Of a DNA stretch of 64,000 nucleotides, positions 1-10,862 are shown piece by piece. The stretch comes from Bog-756 sp963730685 (GTDB lineage: Bacteria > Actinomycetota > Acidimicrobiia > Acidimicrobiales > RAAP-2), in contig CAVSSP010000001.1 of the NCBI GenBank assembly GCA_963730685.1, forward strand, positions 1,426,001 through 1,490,000, read 5' to 3'. The position numbers and the translations under genes were made by a program. Under the pieces are notes generated by a model. It searched no databases, was not told the origin of the DNA, and saw only the letters and a list, made by a program, of their open reading frames with translations. Positions within the stretch are counted from its first letter, which is position 1; every line of letters starts with the position of its first letter.

Positions 1-816
1 CCTCCATGTTGGTGCGGAGGCTGGTGAGCGGGGTCCGCAGTTCGTGGGACGCGTCGAGCACCAGCTGACGCTGGCTCTCGCGGGACGTGTCGAGCGCCAC
101 CAACAGCCGGTTGAATGCCCGGCGCAGGCGCCCGAGCTCGTCGGGGCCGCCGGGGTCGAGGCGGCGGGAGACGTCGGTGGTCTCGGCCAGCTCCTCCACG
201 GTTCCGGTCAGGCTGTTGAGCGGGCCGAGCACGGTCCGGCCTACGGCCAGCCCCAGCATGACGGCCACGGTGATCCCGCCGATGACGATGAGCCACAGGG
301 CGAAGGCCAGGTGCCGGAGCTCGGCATTGACCCCGGTCAGCGAGGTCGTGAACTGGAGGGCCCCGCCGGCGGCCGGCACCTGGACCAGTTCGGAGTTCCC
401 GCGGTAGACGTACCCGGGTGCCAGGGCCCGCACGATCTCGCGGACGGCGGTGCCGTGCACCGTGGTCGAGAAGAAGCTGCTCGGGGCCGGCCCCCTGGCT
501 CGACGCCGTCGTGCGGACAGCGTCGGAGATGGGGAGGACCTGCGGATCGGAGGGAAAGACCTGGCCTCCGGCCAACACGACCTGGGAACAGAGGCCGGCG
601 GTCGTCGGGTTGCAGGCGTTCCCGATCTCCTGTCCCCCGACAGCACTCTGGGCATCACTGCTCAAGGTGACGTCCACCGAGCCCGACCAGCGAGTTGTAG
701 GCCACCAGGTAGGTGGCCAGCGAGCCGAGGACCACCACCACCAGCACCGCGGTGGTGGCGGCCAGCACCAACCGGGTCCGGAACGTCACCGTCGGCCGCC
801 TCGTGGACGCGGTCAC
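1..816 (-). CDS. Sensor histidine kinase, N-terminal part (cut by window edge)
   Basis: This is the membrane sensor of a two-component system. Read leftwards, it begins with one transmembrane helix (TRLVLAATTAVLVVVVLGS), an extracytoplasmic sensor region, a second hydrophobic stretch near 280-320, a HAMP linker, and the phospho-acceptor H-box D-A-S-H-E-L-R-T-P at about 20-50; the kinase domain lies beyond base 1. I chose the GTG at 816 because it sits just after the regulator's stop at 821; an ATG at 849 would overlap the regulator. The frame changes near 680 and again near 480-500, both beside C/G runs, so as written the protein is broken. The family order regulator-then-kinase and the single sensor loop resemble MprAB-type systems, but the stimulus cannot be read from the sequence. 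Confidence 0.85.
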
Positions 817-820
817 GGGC

Positions 821-1494
821 CTACGGCTCACGCAGGACGTAGCCGACACCCCGCGCCGTGTGGATCAGGCGGGGCTCGTCACCGGCTTCGGTCTTGCGCC
901 GCAGGTACCCCACGTACACGGCCAACGAGTTGGTTCCCGAGTCGAACGTGTATCCCCACACCCGGTCGAGGATCAGTTCACGGGTCAGCACCTGGCGGGG
1001 ATGCCGCAGCAGCAGCTCCAGCAGGTCGAACTCGATGCGGGTCAGCGTGAAGGATCGGTCGCCCCGGCGGGCCTCCCGGGTGATCGGGTCGAGGCTGAGG
1101 TCGGCGAAGCGGAGTACCTCGCCGGTGTCCTCCGGTCCGCCTCCGGAGCAGGGCGCGCAGGCGGGCCAGCAGTTCGGCCAGGGCGAACGGCTTGACCAGG
1201 TAGTCGTCGGCACCGGCGTCGAGGCCCTGGACCCGGTCGTTGATGGCGTCCCGGGCCGTCAGCATCAGGACCGGGGTGTCGTCCTCGGCGGCCCGGAGCC
1301 GCCGGCAGACGTCCAGCCCGTCGATGGTGGGGAGGCCGATGTCGAGGATCACCGCATCCGGCGGGCGGATGGCGATCTCCTCCAGCGCCGCGGGGCCGTC
1401 GCCTGCCGTGGTCACCTCGTAGCCTTCGAGGCGAAGGGCCGCGGTTGAGCGCACCGCTGACCGCCGGGTCGTCATCGACGACGAGTACTCGCAT
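821..1494 (-). CDS. OmpR-family response regulator
   Basis: DNA-binding partner of the adjacent kinase. The receiver domain starts M-R-V-L-V-V-D-D-D-P, has the phospho-acceptor Asp in VILDIGLPTIDGLDV, the conserved Thr in MLTARD and Lys in LVKPFA. The C-terminal winged helix is clear (RIEFDLLELLLRHPRQVLTR, then VWGYTFDSGTNSLAVYVGYLRRK) and ends GVGYVLREP. Total length about 224 residues is normal for the family. The frame shifts twice, near 1445 and near 1145, so no single frame covers the whole gene. It is divergent from the tRNA gene at 1615 and is followed directly by the kinase, so the two are probably one transcript. Confidence 0.88.
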
Positions 1495-1614
1495 CGGGCC
1501 GGGAGCCTATCGGGGTCATGGCGGGATGCCGTGGCAGAGCCCCGGTGGACAGGGAGGTCGACGGGTGGCCCGGGGGTATCCTGTGGCGGTCGCCGGGACG
1601 GTGGGGCGACACTG

Positions 1615-1687
1615 TCCGAGGTAGTTCAATTGGCAGAACGCTGGCCTTTGGAGCCAGATGTTGGAGGTTCGAGCCCTCCCCTCGGAG
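1615..1687 (+). tRNA. tRNA-Gln (anticodon TTG)
   Basis: A complete cloverleaf can be folded: acceptor stem TCCGAGG (1615-1621) with CCTCGGA (1680-1686), anticodon stem CTGGC/GCCAG around loop CTTTGGA giving anticodon TTG, and T stem GGAGG/CCTCC around TTCGAGC. The discriminator base is G. The CCA tail is not encoded. It converges on typA. Confidence 0.93.
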
Positions 1688-1724
1688 CCGCCCGTGCACC
1701 ACCGGCCCGACCGGGCCCCCTGGC

Positions 1725-3566
1725 TCAGCCCGACGTCTTGCGGGCCCGGCTGCGCTGGCGCCCCCGGGTGGCCTGGTCGAGGATGACCTTGCGCAGCCGG
1801 ACCGCCTTGGGGGTCACCTCGACGCACTCGTCGTCGGAGATGAACTCGAGCGCCTGCTCCAGCGAGAGCAGCAGCGGGGGCGTGAGGCGGATCGCCTCGT
1901 CGGCGCTGGCGGACCGGATGTTGGTCTGCTTCTTCTCCTTGGTCGGGTTGACGTCCATCTCCTCGTCGCGGGCGTTCTCGCCCACGACCATCCCCTCGTA
2001 GACCTCGGTGCCCGGGCCCACCAGCAGGATGCCCCGCTCCTGCAGGCTCATCAGGGTGTACCCCGTGGTCACCCCCCGCCGGTCGGCCACCATCGAGCCG
2101 TTGCGCTTGGTCTTGAGATCGCCGTGCCACGGCTCCCAGCCGTCGAACACGTGGTGGAGCATGCCGGTGCCCCGTGTCTCGGTCATGAACTCGGTCCGGA
2201 ACCCGACCAGGCCCCGGGCCGGCACCCGGTAGTCCATGCGCACCCAACCGGTGCCGTGGTTGACCATCTCGATGAGCGTGCCCTTGCGCAGCGCCATCAG
2301 CTGGGTGACCACCCCGAGGTAGTCGTCGGGGACGTCGATGGCCACCCGCTCCATCGGCTCGTGGAGCTTGCCGTCGATCTCGCGGGTCACGACCTGGGGC
2401 TTGCCCACGGTGAGCTCGAATCCCTCGCGGCGCATGGTCTCGACCAGCACGGCCAGCTGCAGCTCACCCCGGCCCTGGACCTCCCAGGTGTCGGGGCGCT
2501 CGGTGGTCCCCACCCGGAGGGAGACGTTCCCCACCAGCTCGGCCTCGAGCCGGCTGATGCACCTGGCGGGCGGTGAGCTTGTTCCCGTCGGCCCCGGCCA
2601 ACGGGGCGGTGTTGATGCCGATGGTCATGGACAGGCTGGGCTCGTCGACGGTGATCACCGGCAGGGGGCGGGGATCGTCGGGGTCGGCCAGTGTCTCGCC
2701 GATGGTGATCTCGGCCATGCCGGCGACGGCGGCGATCTCGCCCGGCCCGGCCTCGGTGGCATCGACCCGGTCGAGGGCGTCGGTCACGTAGAGCTCGGTG
2801 ATCTTGGACCGCTCGATGGTCCCGTCCAGGCGGCACCAGGCCACGTGGTCACCCTTGCGGAGCGTGCCGTTGTGGACCCGGCAGATGGCCAGCCGACCGA
2901 GGTAGGGGGAGGCGTCGAGGTTGGACACGATGGCCTGCAGCGGGAGCCTCGGGATCGTAGTGGGGCGCCGGGATCCGGTCGAGGATGGCCTGGAACAGCG
3001 GCTCGAGGTCCGTCCCCTCGACGCCCTGCTCGGTGGCAGGCCCAGCCGGCCCGGGCGTTGGAGAACAGGATGGGGAAGTCGATCTGGTGCTCGTCGGCGT
3101 CGAGGTCGAGGAAGAGCTCCTCCACCTCGTTGACCACCTCGTCGATGCGGGCGTCGGGCCGGTCGACCTTGTTGACCACCAGGACGACCGGCAGGCGGGC
3201 CTGGAGCGCCTTGCGGAGCACGAAACGGGTCTGGGGCAGGGGGCCCTCGGAGGCGTCGACCAGCAGCAGGACGCCGTCCACCATGGTGAGGCCCCGCTCG
3301 ACCTCGCCCCCGAAATCGGCGTGACCGGGGGTGTCGATGATGTTGATCTTCACCCCGTTGTGGACGACGGCGGTGTTCTTGGCCAGGATCGTGATGCCCT
3401 TCTCACGCTCCAGGTCGCCCGAGTCCATGACCCGCTCGTTGACCGACTCGTTGGCCCGGAACGCCCCCGACTGCCACAGCATGGCGTCCACCAGGGTGGT
3501 CTTCCCGTGGTCGACGTGGGCCACGATGGCCACGTTGCGGATGTCGTCTCGGGTCTGCATCGGCAT
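1725..3566 (-). CDS. typA: Translational GTPase TypA/BipA
   Basis: Ribosome-associated GTPase that resembles elongation factor G and acts in ribosome assembly and stress adaptation. The G1 motif AHVDHGKTTL lies at about residues 16-25, followed by DTPGHADF and NKVD (GTPase motifs G3 and G4). The EF-G-like middle domains and the TypA-specific C-terminal region (GRGELQLAVLVETMRREGFE, then NPTKEKKQTNIRSA) are present. The whole interval is 614 codons, the normal family size, but the frame changes near 3045, 2945 and 2560 with no net shift, so it is either a pseudogene or, more likely, a gene with sequence errors. Start may be 3566 or the second Met at 3560. It stands alone, convergent with tRNA-Gln. 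Confidence 0.93.
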
Positions 3567-3670
3567 AAGGAGACAAGGCTACCTGCCGGGCGCGCCGGCT
3601 CAGACGGCGGGCCGGCGCCGGTCCGAACGTGGGGGAGCCGAGCCCGGCCGGGCCGAGCTGGCCCGGGGCG

Positions 3671-5558
3671 CTAGGGCGTGGCGCTGGGAGCGTAGGCCGA
3701 CTTGCCCGAGGTGTTGACCGACAGCGACGCCACCGCCCAGGCCTTGGTGCCCGGCGTGAGGAAGTAGGGCGGGGAGATGATGCTGAGGCGCTGGTCCCAG
3801 TTGTAGGCGTTGAGGTAGCCCGAAGTAAGGCCACCGCCGGCACTGGCGGTCCCCTCGATGTCGGCGAAGTACTGGTCCATCGAGCCGTTCAGGGCGATGG
3901 TCCCGCGAGGGCTGAATCGCTCCCGTAGTTGTTGACGGCGAAGTCGTGCTGCAGGGCGAGCACCACGGCGTCCAGCCGGGGATTGGACAGCTGGCAGTTG
4001 AGGCCGCCGGCCCCGGTCGGGCACACTCCCTTGCCGGCGGGGTGGTTGAGCTCGACGAAGTTGCCGGCGATCAGTCCGAGGATGTCGTTGGCCGTCGACG
4101 AGATCTGACAGGAGCTGGACCCGAGGTTCCCGGGGATGCTGGCTCCGCAGTCGTCGTAGGTGATGCTGTTGTCGATGAGGACATTGTTGGCGGCGGCGAT
4201 GGTCAGGGATCCACGCAGGCCGATGTCGTTGGCGACGGTCCCATCGTAGAACTTGTTCCCGACGATGGCGTTCCCCTCACAGTTCGCCTGACTCTGCGAG
4301 GTCGATTCCCCGTAGTACGAGCCGACGATCGGTGTGGCGCTGCAGGTGCCGGTGCCCGCCTGCACGACGATGACGCCGTCATCGGGGATGGGGATGGGAC
4401 TGCCGGGGCTCGAACGGGATGCACTGGTTGTTGTTCTTCAAGAGGTCGTTGTTGGTGTCCTTCCCGCTGGACGTGGGCGTGTTCGGGCTACTGACGATGA
4501 TCCCGTTGGTCCCGTCGAGGGTGATGGTGGTCGGCCCCGAGTAGAGGCAACCGTCCTCCTTGGCCACGTTGGCCAGGCTGTTGACGGCACTGACCGCGTC
4601 CGGCGGCCGCGACTGGGGCTGGCCCAGCTGCGTGGCGGCCACGTTGTAGTTGGTGAACGAGGTCGGTGACGCTCCGCCGCACCCCTGGTTGGACAGGGCG
4701 GCGCTGGGGTCAGCGGTGGTGATGCCCAGCCACGGCGACGACGGCCCGATGTCCACCGAGCCCGACGGCGAGGCCAGGTTGACCGACTGGCCGAAGTTGC
4801 AGACCATCAGCGGGTCGTCGGAGAAGACCGGGCCGTTGAAGCTGGTGCCGAGGGCCGACCAGGCCAGGTCGTTCTGACAGCTGGACGAATAGGCGTTTGC
4901 GCCGTTGGAACCGTTGCCCCACAACAGGCTGAGGTTGGTGTTCTTCTCCGCCGCCGCGTTCAGGGTGCAGGAGTTGGCGTTGCCCGCTGGTGTCGGGATC
5001 GATGATGCCGTGCACCGACCACCAGTCATGGAGCAGGAACGAGTTGGTGGGCTGGAACGACACCGACTCGGCCTGGTAGGCGTACCCGCCGGTGGCATAG
5101 GCGGCACCGTCGATCACCGCTTTGACCAGTCCGTCGGCGACGTCGATCGACGGGTACACCGAGAAGTACTCGGTCGGGGAGCCGCCCAGACCCGAGTTGG
5201 GCACCTCGTTCCACTGGCCGAACTTGAACGGCTGTAGCGCCTGGCACTGTCGGGTGCTCAGATTGGAGGTGTTGCACAGGACGAGGTTCGGGATTGGTGT
5301 CGATCTCGTACTCGTACTCGTTGAGCCCGGCCTCCACGGCACGGTAGGCGTAGTGCTGGGCCAGGTTGTTCTGGATGATTGGGAAGTTCTGGACGGTCTG
5401 GGTGACGAGGATGGTCGTGCCGAGCACCATGATCAGCACGACGCCCAGCACGAGCGTGATGGCCACCTGACCGGTGTCGGCTCCGCGGACCGACGGCGGG
5501 CCAGCCGTCCCGACGAGCGGTGCGGCTGCCGTTCCAGGGAGCGGATGGGTCGGGACAT
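3671..5558 (-). CDS. PilX-like pilus assembly protein (module 2)
   Basis: Last gene of the minor-pilin operon. After a short basic leader comes one transmembrane helix (TGQVAITLVLGVVLIMVLG) followed by an amphipathic stretch typical of PilX-like proteins (HYAYRAVEAGLNEYEYEI). The long extracellular part ends in a recognisable module: TIAAANNVLIDNSITYDD, DILGLIAGNFVELNHP, VVLALQHDFAVNNYG, then YNWDQRLSIISPPYFLTPG. From memory, this tail is common in actinobacterial PilX-like proteins, probably as a beta-helix. The start ATG at 5558 is 5 bp from the stop of the upstream pilin. The frame changes near 5500, 5290, 4995, 4395 and 3915, so the sequence as given does not encode one polypeptide. Confidence 0.72.
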
Positions 5559-5563
5559 GTCGG

Positions 5564-6448
5564 TCACCCCACGAACTTCGAATAGAAGGGGGCCAGCGCG
5601 CTGACCACGGTCTGATATGCGGCGGGCTGCCCGCCCGGTGCCTTGACTTCGATGTCGAGTGGTGACCGTCTGGACCAGGCTGATCGGGCAGTTGGACACC
5701 GAGGTGCACGAGCCGGCGCCGAAGTCGGTGACCCAGGTCGAGCCGTTCGTCGTCGAGTAGGGGATCACGGTGTTCTGAGCCGACGACAGGGAGTACTGGA
5801 GGACCGGCGACGTGGCGGTGGGCGATCCGTTGGTCAGGTCGGTGATCTGGAACACCCGAGTGGGCGTCCCCCACGTGCACAGTGCGCCGGCGGTGGCGCT
5901 GAGGTTGGCGCCGGTGCCCGGGACAGGTGCCGGCATTTGCCGTCGCTTGGGTGACGGTCAGCGTGTAGGTGCCCAGCCGGAGCGGTGTTGGCGGCGGTGG
6001 TGATGGTGATCAGCGACGGACCGTTGGGGTTCCCGAGGTCGGTGGTGAACACGGCGCTGTTGGGCGAGATGTTGAAGGGCCCCTGGAGCGCGCTGGCCGG
6101 AGTGGTCGCCGTCGGGGTGAACGCCGGGACCGGCACGCCGGTGGCGGCGGTGGGAGCGGCCTGTGTCATCGTCCGGAAGTACTGCTGGAGGGCGGTGGAC
6201 GCCGGCAGCACCTGCTGGAAGGCCGTGTAGCTGGCGGACAGTTGGTTCTCGTTGCTGTAGAAGGTCGACATGACCGTGGCGGTCATGCCCATGACGACCA
6301 AGAGGACCACCATCGAGATCATCAGCTCGACGAGCGTCATACCGTCGTCGCCGCGGACCCGGGTCGGACGGGCCGGACCTGCAGGCCGGCCCAGGTCCCG
6401 CTGCTCGATCCTGAGTGCGAGCCGGTTCACCGCGGGCACGAGCCTCAT
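5564..6448 (-). CDS. PilW-like minor pilin (module 2)
   Basis: Type IV prepilin-like protein. The leader ends D-D-G and is followed by M-T-L-V-E-L, so the predicted peptidase cut is after Gly36 with Glu at position +5, then a hydrophobic helix (LMISMVVLLVVMGMTATVM). The remainder (about 240 residues) is a Thr/Ala-rich pilin head with paired cysteines near its end (GSCTSVSNCP). Its ATG overlaps the stop of the upstream gene as ATGA, which indicates coupled translation. The frame breaks near 5945 and 5655; following the breaks, the protein ends APFYSKFVG at 5564. The PilW name reflects position and helix type, not a profile match. Confidence 0.7.
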
Positions 6449-9055
6449 GACAGCGTCACCGAGACGGGGATCGGGTAGGGGTACGTGACGTTGGACGTGG
6501 TGACCTGCACGCTGCTGGCCGACACGGAGATCTGTGCGGTGCCCGTCTTGGCGCCCGACGTGGCGTGGATGGTGTAGGTGAGAGGGCGTGCCGGTCGACG
6601 CCATGGGCAGGCCCGCCTCGACCATGCCGTCGCCCTGGCTGGAGGGAAGGGCATACACGTGGGCGGCACAGCCCGCAGTGGTCACGGTGGCCGTCACCGT
6701 CGCCCCGGTGATGGGCTGGCCGTTGGAGTCGACCATGCGCAGAGCCAGGTACGAGAGCGGGATCGTCAGGGTGGAGCCCGACGGTGCGTACTGGCCCGGC
6801 AGCACCAGGGTCGAGGCCAGCCAGCTGGTGGAGGGCTGGTTGGCGGCGCAGTCACCGCTCCAGGCGGAGTAGGTGGCGCCGGTGGCCCCGGCGAAGGGGA
6901 AGAGGTTGCCGAGCACGGTGGGGTCGGCGGCGGACGCCGTGGTGTAGGGGACCCCGACGTTGGTGCCCCCGGCGTACTGCACGTTCTGGTAGGTCAGGGG
7001 CAGGCCGAGGGCGTTGAGGCCCGTCCCGGTGAGGCTGCCGATGCCGGCCGGCGCCGTGCCAGTCGCCCCGGTCCACGTGCCGGTGGCCGCGCTCCATGTG
7101 GAGCTGTAGTTGGAGATCACGAAGGCCAGCGGGCCCGTGGGGCTCTCCGCCGCCGCCACGCAGTGGGTGGCCGTGTCACAGGCCACACCCGAGGCGAACG
7201 TTCCCGAGCCGGGTAGTCCACCGGTGGTCCAGGTCGTCCCGGACAGTGACCCGGCGAGGTCCCCCGCACTGTTGCTGCCGGAGAAGATGCACTGCGTCGT
7301 CGACGTGCACGACAGCGCCGTGATCGCCCCCAGCCCGGAGGGGAAGCCGCTGGGGACGCTCCACGTGGCCCCGCCGTCGGTCGAGCTGACGACGACGCCG
7401 GTGGTGGTGGAGCCGGAGACCTCTTCGAGCGAGGCGAAGCACGAGGTCGCCCCCGTGCAGTTGATGGGTCCGACCAGCCCGCTGCTCGGGATGGTGGTCG
7501 GCAGGCTCCAGGTGCTCCCCCCGTTGGTGGACGACAGCACGGTCGTGCCGGCGCTGTTGACGCTGGCGGTGCACATGAACGGTGACGCACCGGCCTGGGT
7601 GGCACAGGAGATGGCGCTGATGGCGGTGACGGTGGAGGGCACGGAGGTCTGGAGTGCCCAGGTGGTTCCGCTCCCGGCCAGGATGACACCCACGTGGCTG
7701 GCACCGGAGGTCCCGGTGCCGACGGCGAAGCACTGCGTGGCGCTCGAGCACGACGATCCGCTGAGCGACACGACGGTGGTCGTCCCGGTGGCCGGTAGTG
7801 CGTTGACCGCCGTGGTCCCGTTGGTGGACAGCAGTACGCCGGTGGTCCCCCCGGCGGTGCCGGTCACCACGCAGGAGGTACCCGATGCCGGGCAGGTCAC
7901 GCTGGTGAGGTTCGAGGCGCTGATGCCGGTCGGAAGCGTGATCTGGGCCACCGAACCGCTGGTCGGGTTCACGCCCAACAGGACGCCCCCACTGGGTCCG
8001 AACCCGGACAGCACGCACTGGGTGGACGACAGGCATCCGACGCTGGTCACGCCGGACACGAGGCCGTTCGGCAGGGTGAGGTTCGACCAGGTCCCGTTGC
8101 TGTCTTCGAGGACCAGGGCGCCGGCTCCCTCGCGTCCGAAGGTGAAGCACACTCCCGACAACGGGCAGGTGACCCCGTCGGCCAGGCTGGTCTGGGAGGC
8201 GTATCCGACGTTGATGGCACCTCCCTGGTCGTAGGCCACCGACCCGAAGCCGGTGGCCTCGGCCGGAACGGTCACCCCGACGTTGGTCGTGGTGTTCTCA
8301 CCGTCGTCGACGTAGCTGAACGGTGAGGTGGTCGGGGAGCTCAGGGTGACCTGGTAGGTGCCGGTGCTGGCCTCGACGAAGATGCACCCGCCCTCGGGCA
8401 CGGTGGTCGGAGCGCCGGTGATGGCGGGATTGAAGCTGACGTCGATGGGTTGGCTCGGAGGCGTGTAGGCCTGGCCCGCTCCGGCCGCATTGTCCACCTG
8501 GACGGCCAGGAAGCCCGTCGTCGGGCTGATGAGGCCGTAGGGCGGATTGGCGACCGTCGACTCCTGCACGCTGTTGCCCTGACCCCACGTGACCGCGGCG
8601 AGGATGTCGATGATCTGGGGGACACTGCCGACGTTGCAGAGATTGCCGTTCACTCCGGTCTGGCCCCACTGCATCGAGATGGTGGCGGTGTAGGTCGTCG
8701 AGTTGATGGTCGACGTCGTGGTGTTCACCACGCCGCCCGGGTTGGGGAACGAGCCGTTGTCCAGCGCCAGGTTGTTGTAGTACTCGAGCCAGTGCTCGGC
8801 GATCCCGACGGCGGTGATGCGGGACCGTGCCGTGGCCGACTGCTGGGTGACGCTGGTCATGAGGTAGGCCATCGGAATCGTCACGACGAGGAGGATGATC
8901 ATCGCCACCATCACCTCGATCATCCCGAAGCCGTCATCGTGCCGGCGCCGTGCGCGTTCGGCCCGGGCGTCGGACGGGTGCATGCGGAGGGTCAGGCGCG
9001 CGGCGTCCCCGGTGCGGTCCAACAGTGGCAACCGGAGGCGTGGGCGAGTTCTCAT
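6445..9055 (-). CDS. Large PilV-like pilin with Cys-paired beta-propeller-like passenger
   Basis: About 870 residues. Residues 40-65 are a class III prepilin signal: D-D-G then F-G-M-I-E-V, cut predicted after Gly42, Glu at +5, followed by MVAMIILLVVTIPMAYLM. Residues 65-280 are a pilin-like head. Residues about 290-630 contain eight repeats built around a C-x5-C pair (CPLSGVC, CLSSTQC, CSSATQC, CTGATSC, CTSTTQC, CDTATHC and two with longer spacing), each followed by strands and G-x-T-W-S or similar, which suggests a beta-propeller. A C-terminal Ig-like domain follows. Ordinary PilV proteins are under 200 residues, so this is a strong candidate for a pilus-tip adhesin or sensor. The frame breaks once near 6587; the true C-terminus is VTYPYPIPVSVTLS at 6445, overlapping the next start. 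Confidence 0.75.
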
Positions 9056-9106
9056 GGCACTGCAAGCGAGATTACGGATCGGCCCGCGATGTGCATAGGC
9101 GTAATT

Positions 9107-9128
9107 CCACCTGTGCCCGCCCAGGTGG
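9107..9128 (-). terminator. Hairpin between the two pilin modules
   Basis: CCACCTG (9107-9113) pairs with CAGGTGG (9122-9128) across an 8-base loop, between the end of module 1 (9143) and the start of module 2 (9055). There is no T-tract, so it could be a weak or attenuating terminator, or a stabilising structure on a common mRNA. It is supported only by the inverted repeat. Confidence 0.3.
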
Positions 9129-9142
9129 CGCCCCGGGGCCGC

Positions 9143-10858
9143 TCAGCGGGCCACGAACCGGCGCACGCCGACCACGACCGCGGTGCCGCTCCCGCCCACG
9201 GTCGTGGTGGTGGTCCCGGGGATGGTCGCCGCCGCCGCGTTGGAGAAGGTGAGGGCGTAGGAGTTGGTCAGGTCGACGCTGGACCCCCCGTACAGGCCGG
9301 CCGCACCGCCGGCCAGGACCTGGCCGTTGAGCGACGGCGTGGTGTTGGCCTGGAGGGATCCCTCCGTGTACAAGAAGGTGCTCAGGGTGTTGGCGAAGGT
9401 CGTGGTGCTGGTGAAGTAGAGATCGGCGTTCTCCGGGGCCGGGACGATGATCGACAGGTCGTGCGCCGTGCTGGTGGAGGACGCCCAGGTGGATGAGGTC
9501 GACATGCTCAGCCCGTTGACCAGCAGTGCCACGTTCGTCTGCAGCGCGAACGACTGGGACACGGTGCCCTGGTTGAGGTTCGGGTTGCTGCAGGCCGATG
9601 CGTCGATGACGGTCGGGGTGGTCGCCCCGTTGACGGCCAGGCTCAGCGGGCTGGCGCTGGGGTTGTAGCCGTTGGAGGCGAGGTACTGCGTGCTGAAGTA
9701 GCTCGAGCAGTTGACGGTGGCATCGACGACACCGTTGGTGGTGACCGACGCCGCCGTCACCACGATGTAGTTGGGATAGCCGGACAGCGCCCACGCCGCC
9801 TGGGTGGGGTCGGTGATGACCGGGAACGTCGGTTGGGCGGCGATGGTCTGGCTGGACAGGGCGGTGTCGTTGGGCTGGGAGATCCCGCTGATGAGACCCG
9901 CTCCGTTCGAGGCGGATACCGCCGCCGAGTTCCACGTGATCGAACCGAAGGCATAGGCGTTGCCCTTGATGGACGGGGAACCTCCGGCCATGGCGATGCT
10001 GCCGCCGGTCGACGTGGCGTTGCCGCCGATGGATCCCCCTCCGTTGAGGGCGATCCCGCCGCTGCCGTACGAGATGACCGAGCCGCCCACGGTGGCCCCT
10101 CCGGACATCACCACCCCGGACGTGGCCGAGACACCGCCGGTGATCGAGCACCCGGAGTTGAGGTCGAGGGCGGCGGTGGCGTAGCTGGTGACGTTGCCCT
10201 GGATCGACACGTTGTTGGTGCAGGTCGTCCCCGACCCCGCCATCACGTCGGGTGACAGGCCGCTGCTCCCCTGGGCGATGGTGGCATTGGAGTTGATGGC
10301 GATGTTGCCAGGGGTGAAGACGGCATAGTTGAAGGCGGGGAGCAGCGACGTCGTGGGCGACGACGGCGCGGTGATCTTGGCGTCCTCGACCATCTTGACG
10401 GGTGCGCCGGTCTTCGCCGATCCGATCGAGGTGACCTCGGTCGAACCGGGCCAGGCGGAGAGCGGCCAACTCAGCACGGTGCCGGTGCTGAGGGCGTTGG
10501 CGTAGTAGGTGAGTGAGCTCGTATAGCTCCAGACCGGCGTGGCGGAGGCGGTGTAGGTGAGGGAGTTGACCAGCCCGCTCGGAGCGGTGGCGGCGGCGAG
10601 TTTGGCCAGGGTGGCGTTGATGCCCGTCTCGGAGGCCAACCTCGCCTGAACCGTGTTGGTGTACGTCGCCGTGGCGGTCCCGTTCACCACGGCGGCCTGA
10701 ATGGCGATCCCGGACGCCGCCAGGATGATCATCGAGATCACCAGCACCAGGATCAGAGCCTGGCCGCCGTCCCGGCCCCCGTCCCGACCGGGGCGGGGCC
10801 TGGTGTCGTCACCGTGTCCGTGTCGGCGTCCGTGCTCGGGACGGAGTCGGAAGGTCAC
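9143..10858 (-). CDS. PilX-like pilus assembly protein with beta-helix region (module 1)
   Basis: 571 residues in one uninterrupted frame. A basic leader is followed by DGGQALILVLVISMIILAAS, a single transmembrane helix of the PilX type. Residues about 190-310 are Gly/Ser-rich short repeats (I-x-G-N-x-T, G-G-S-I-G-G-N, S-I-K-G-N) like those of bactofilin or right-handed beta-helix folds. The C-terminal part (VNGLSMSTSSTW, NGQVLAGGAAGLYGGS) resembles the tail seen in actinobacterial PilX-like proteins. Starts at GTG 10858, 4 bp after the stop of the preceding PilW-like gene. Probably an extracellular minor pilus component. No enzymatic motif is seen. Confidence 0.75.
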   Translation of the reverse strand: MTFRLRPEHGRRHGHGDDTRPRPGRDGGRDGGQALILVLVISMIILAASGIAIQAAVVNGTATATYTNTVQARLASETGINATLAKLAAATAPSGLVNSLTYTASATPVWSYTSSLTYYANALSTGTVLSWPLSAWPGSTEVTSIGSAKTGAPVKMVEDAKITAPSSPTTSLLPAFNYAVFTPGNIAINSNATIAQGSSGLSPDVMAGSGTTCTNNVSIQGNVTSYATAALDLNSGCSITGGVSATSGVVMSGGATVGGSVISYGSGGIALNGGGSIGGNATSTGGSIAMAGGSPSIKGNAYAFGSITWNSAAVSASNGAGLISGISQPNDTALSSQTIAAQPTFPVITDPTQAAWALSGYPNYIVVTAASVTTNGVVDATVNCSSYFSTQYLASNGYNPSASPLSLAVNGATTPTVIDASACSNPNLNQGTVSQSFALQTNVALLVNGLSMSTSSTWASSTSTAHDLSIIVPAPENADLYFTSTTTFANTLSTFLYTEGSLQANTTPSLNGQVLAGGAAGLYGGSSVDLTNSYALTFSNAAAATIPGTTTTTVGGSGTAVVVGVRRFVAR

Positions 10859-10862
10859 GGCG

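Noticed and set aside
9107..9128. Inter-module hairpin considered as an insertion-sequence end
   Set aside because: No transposase, target duplication or second copy is visible in the window.
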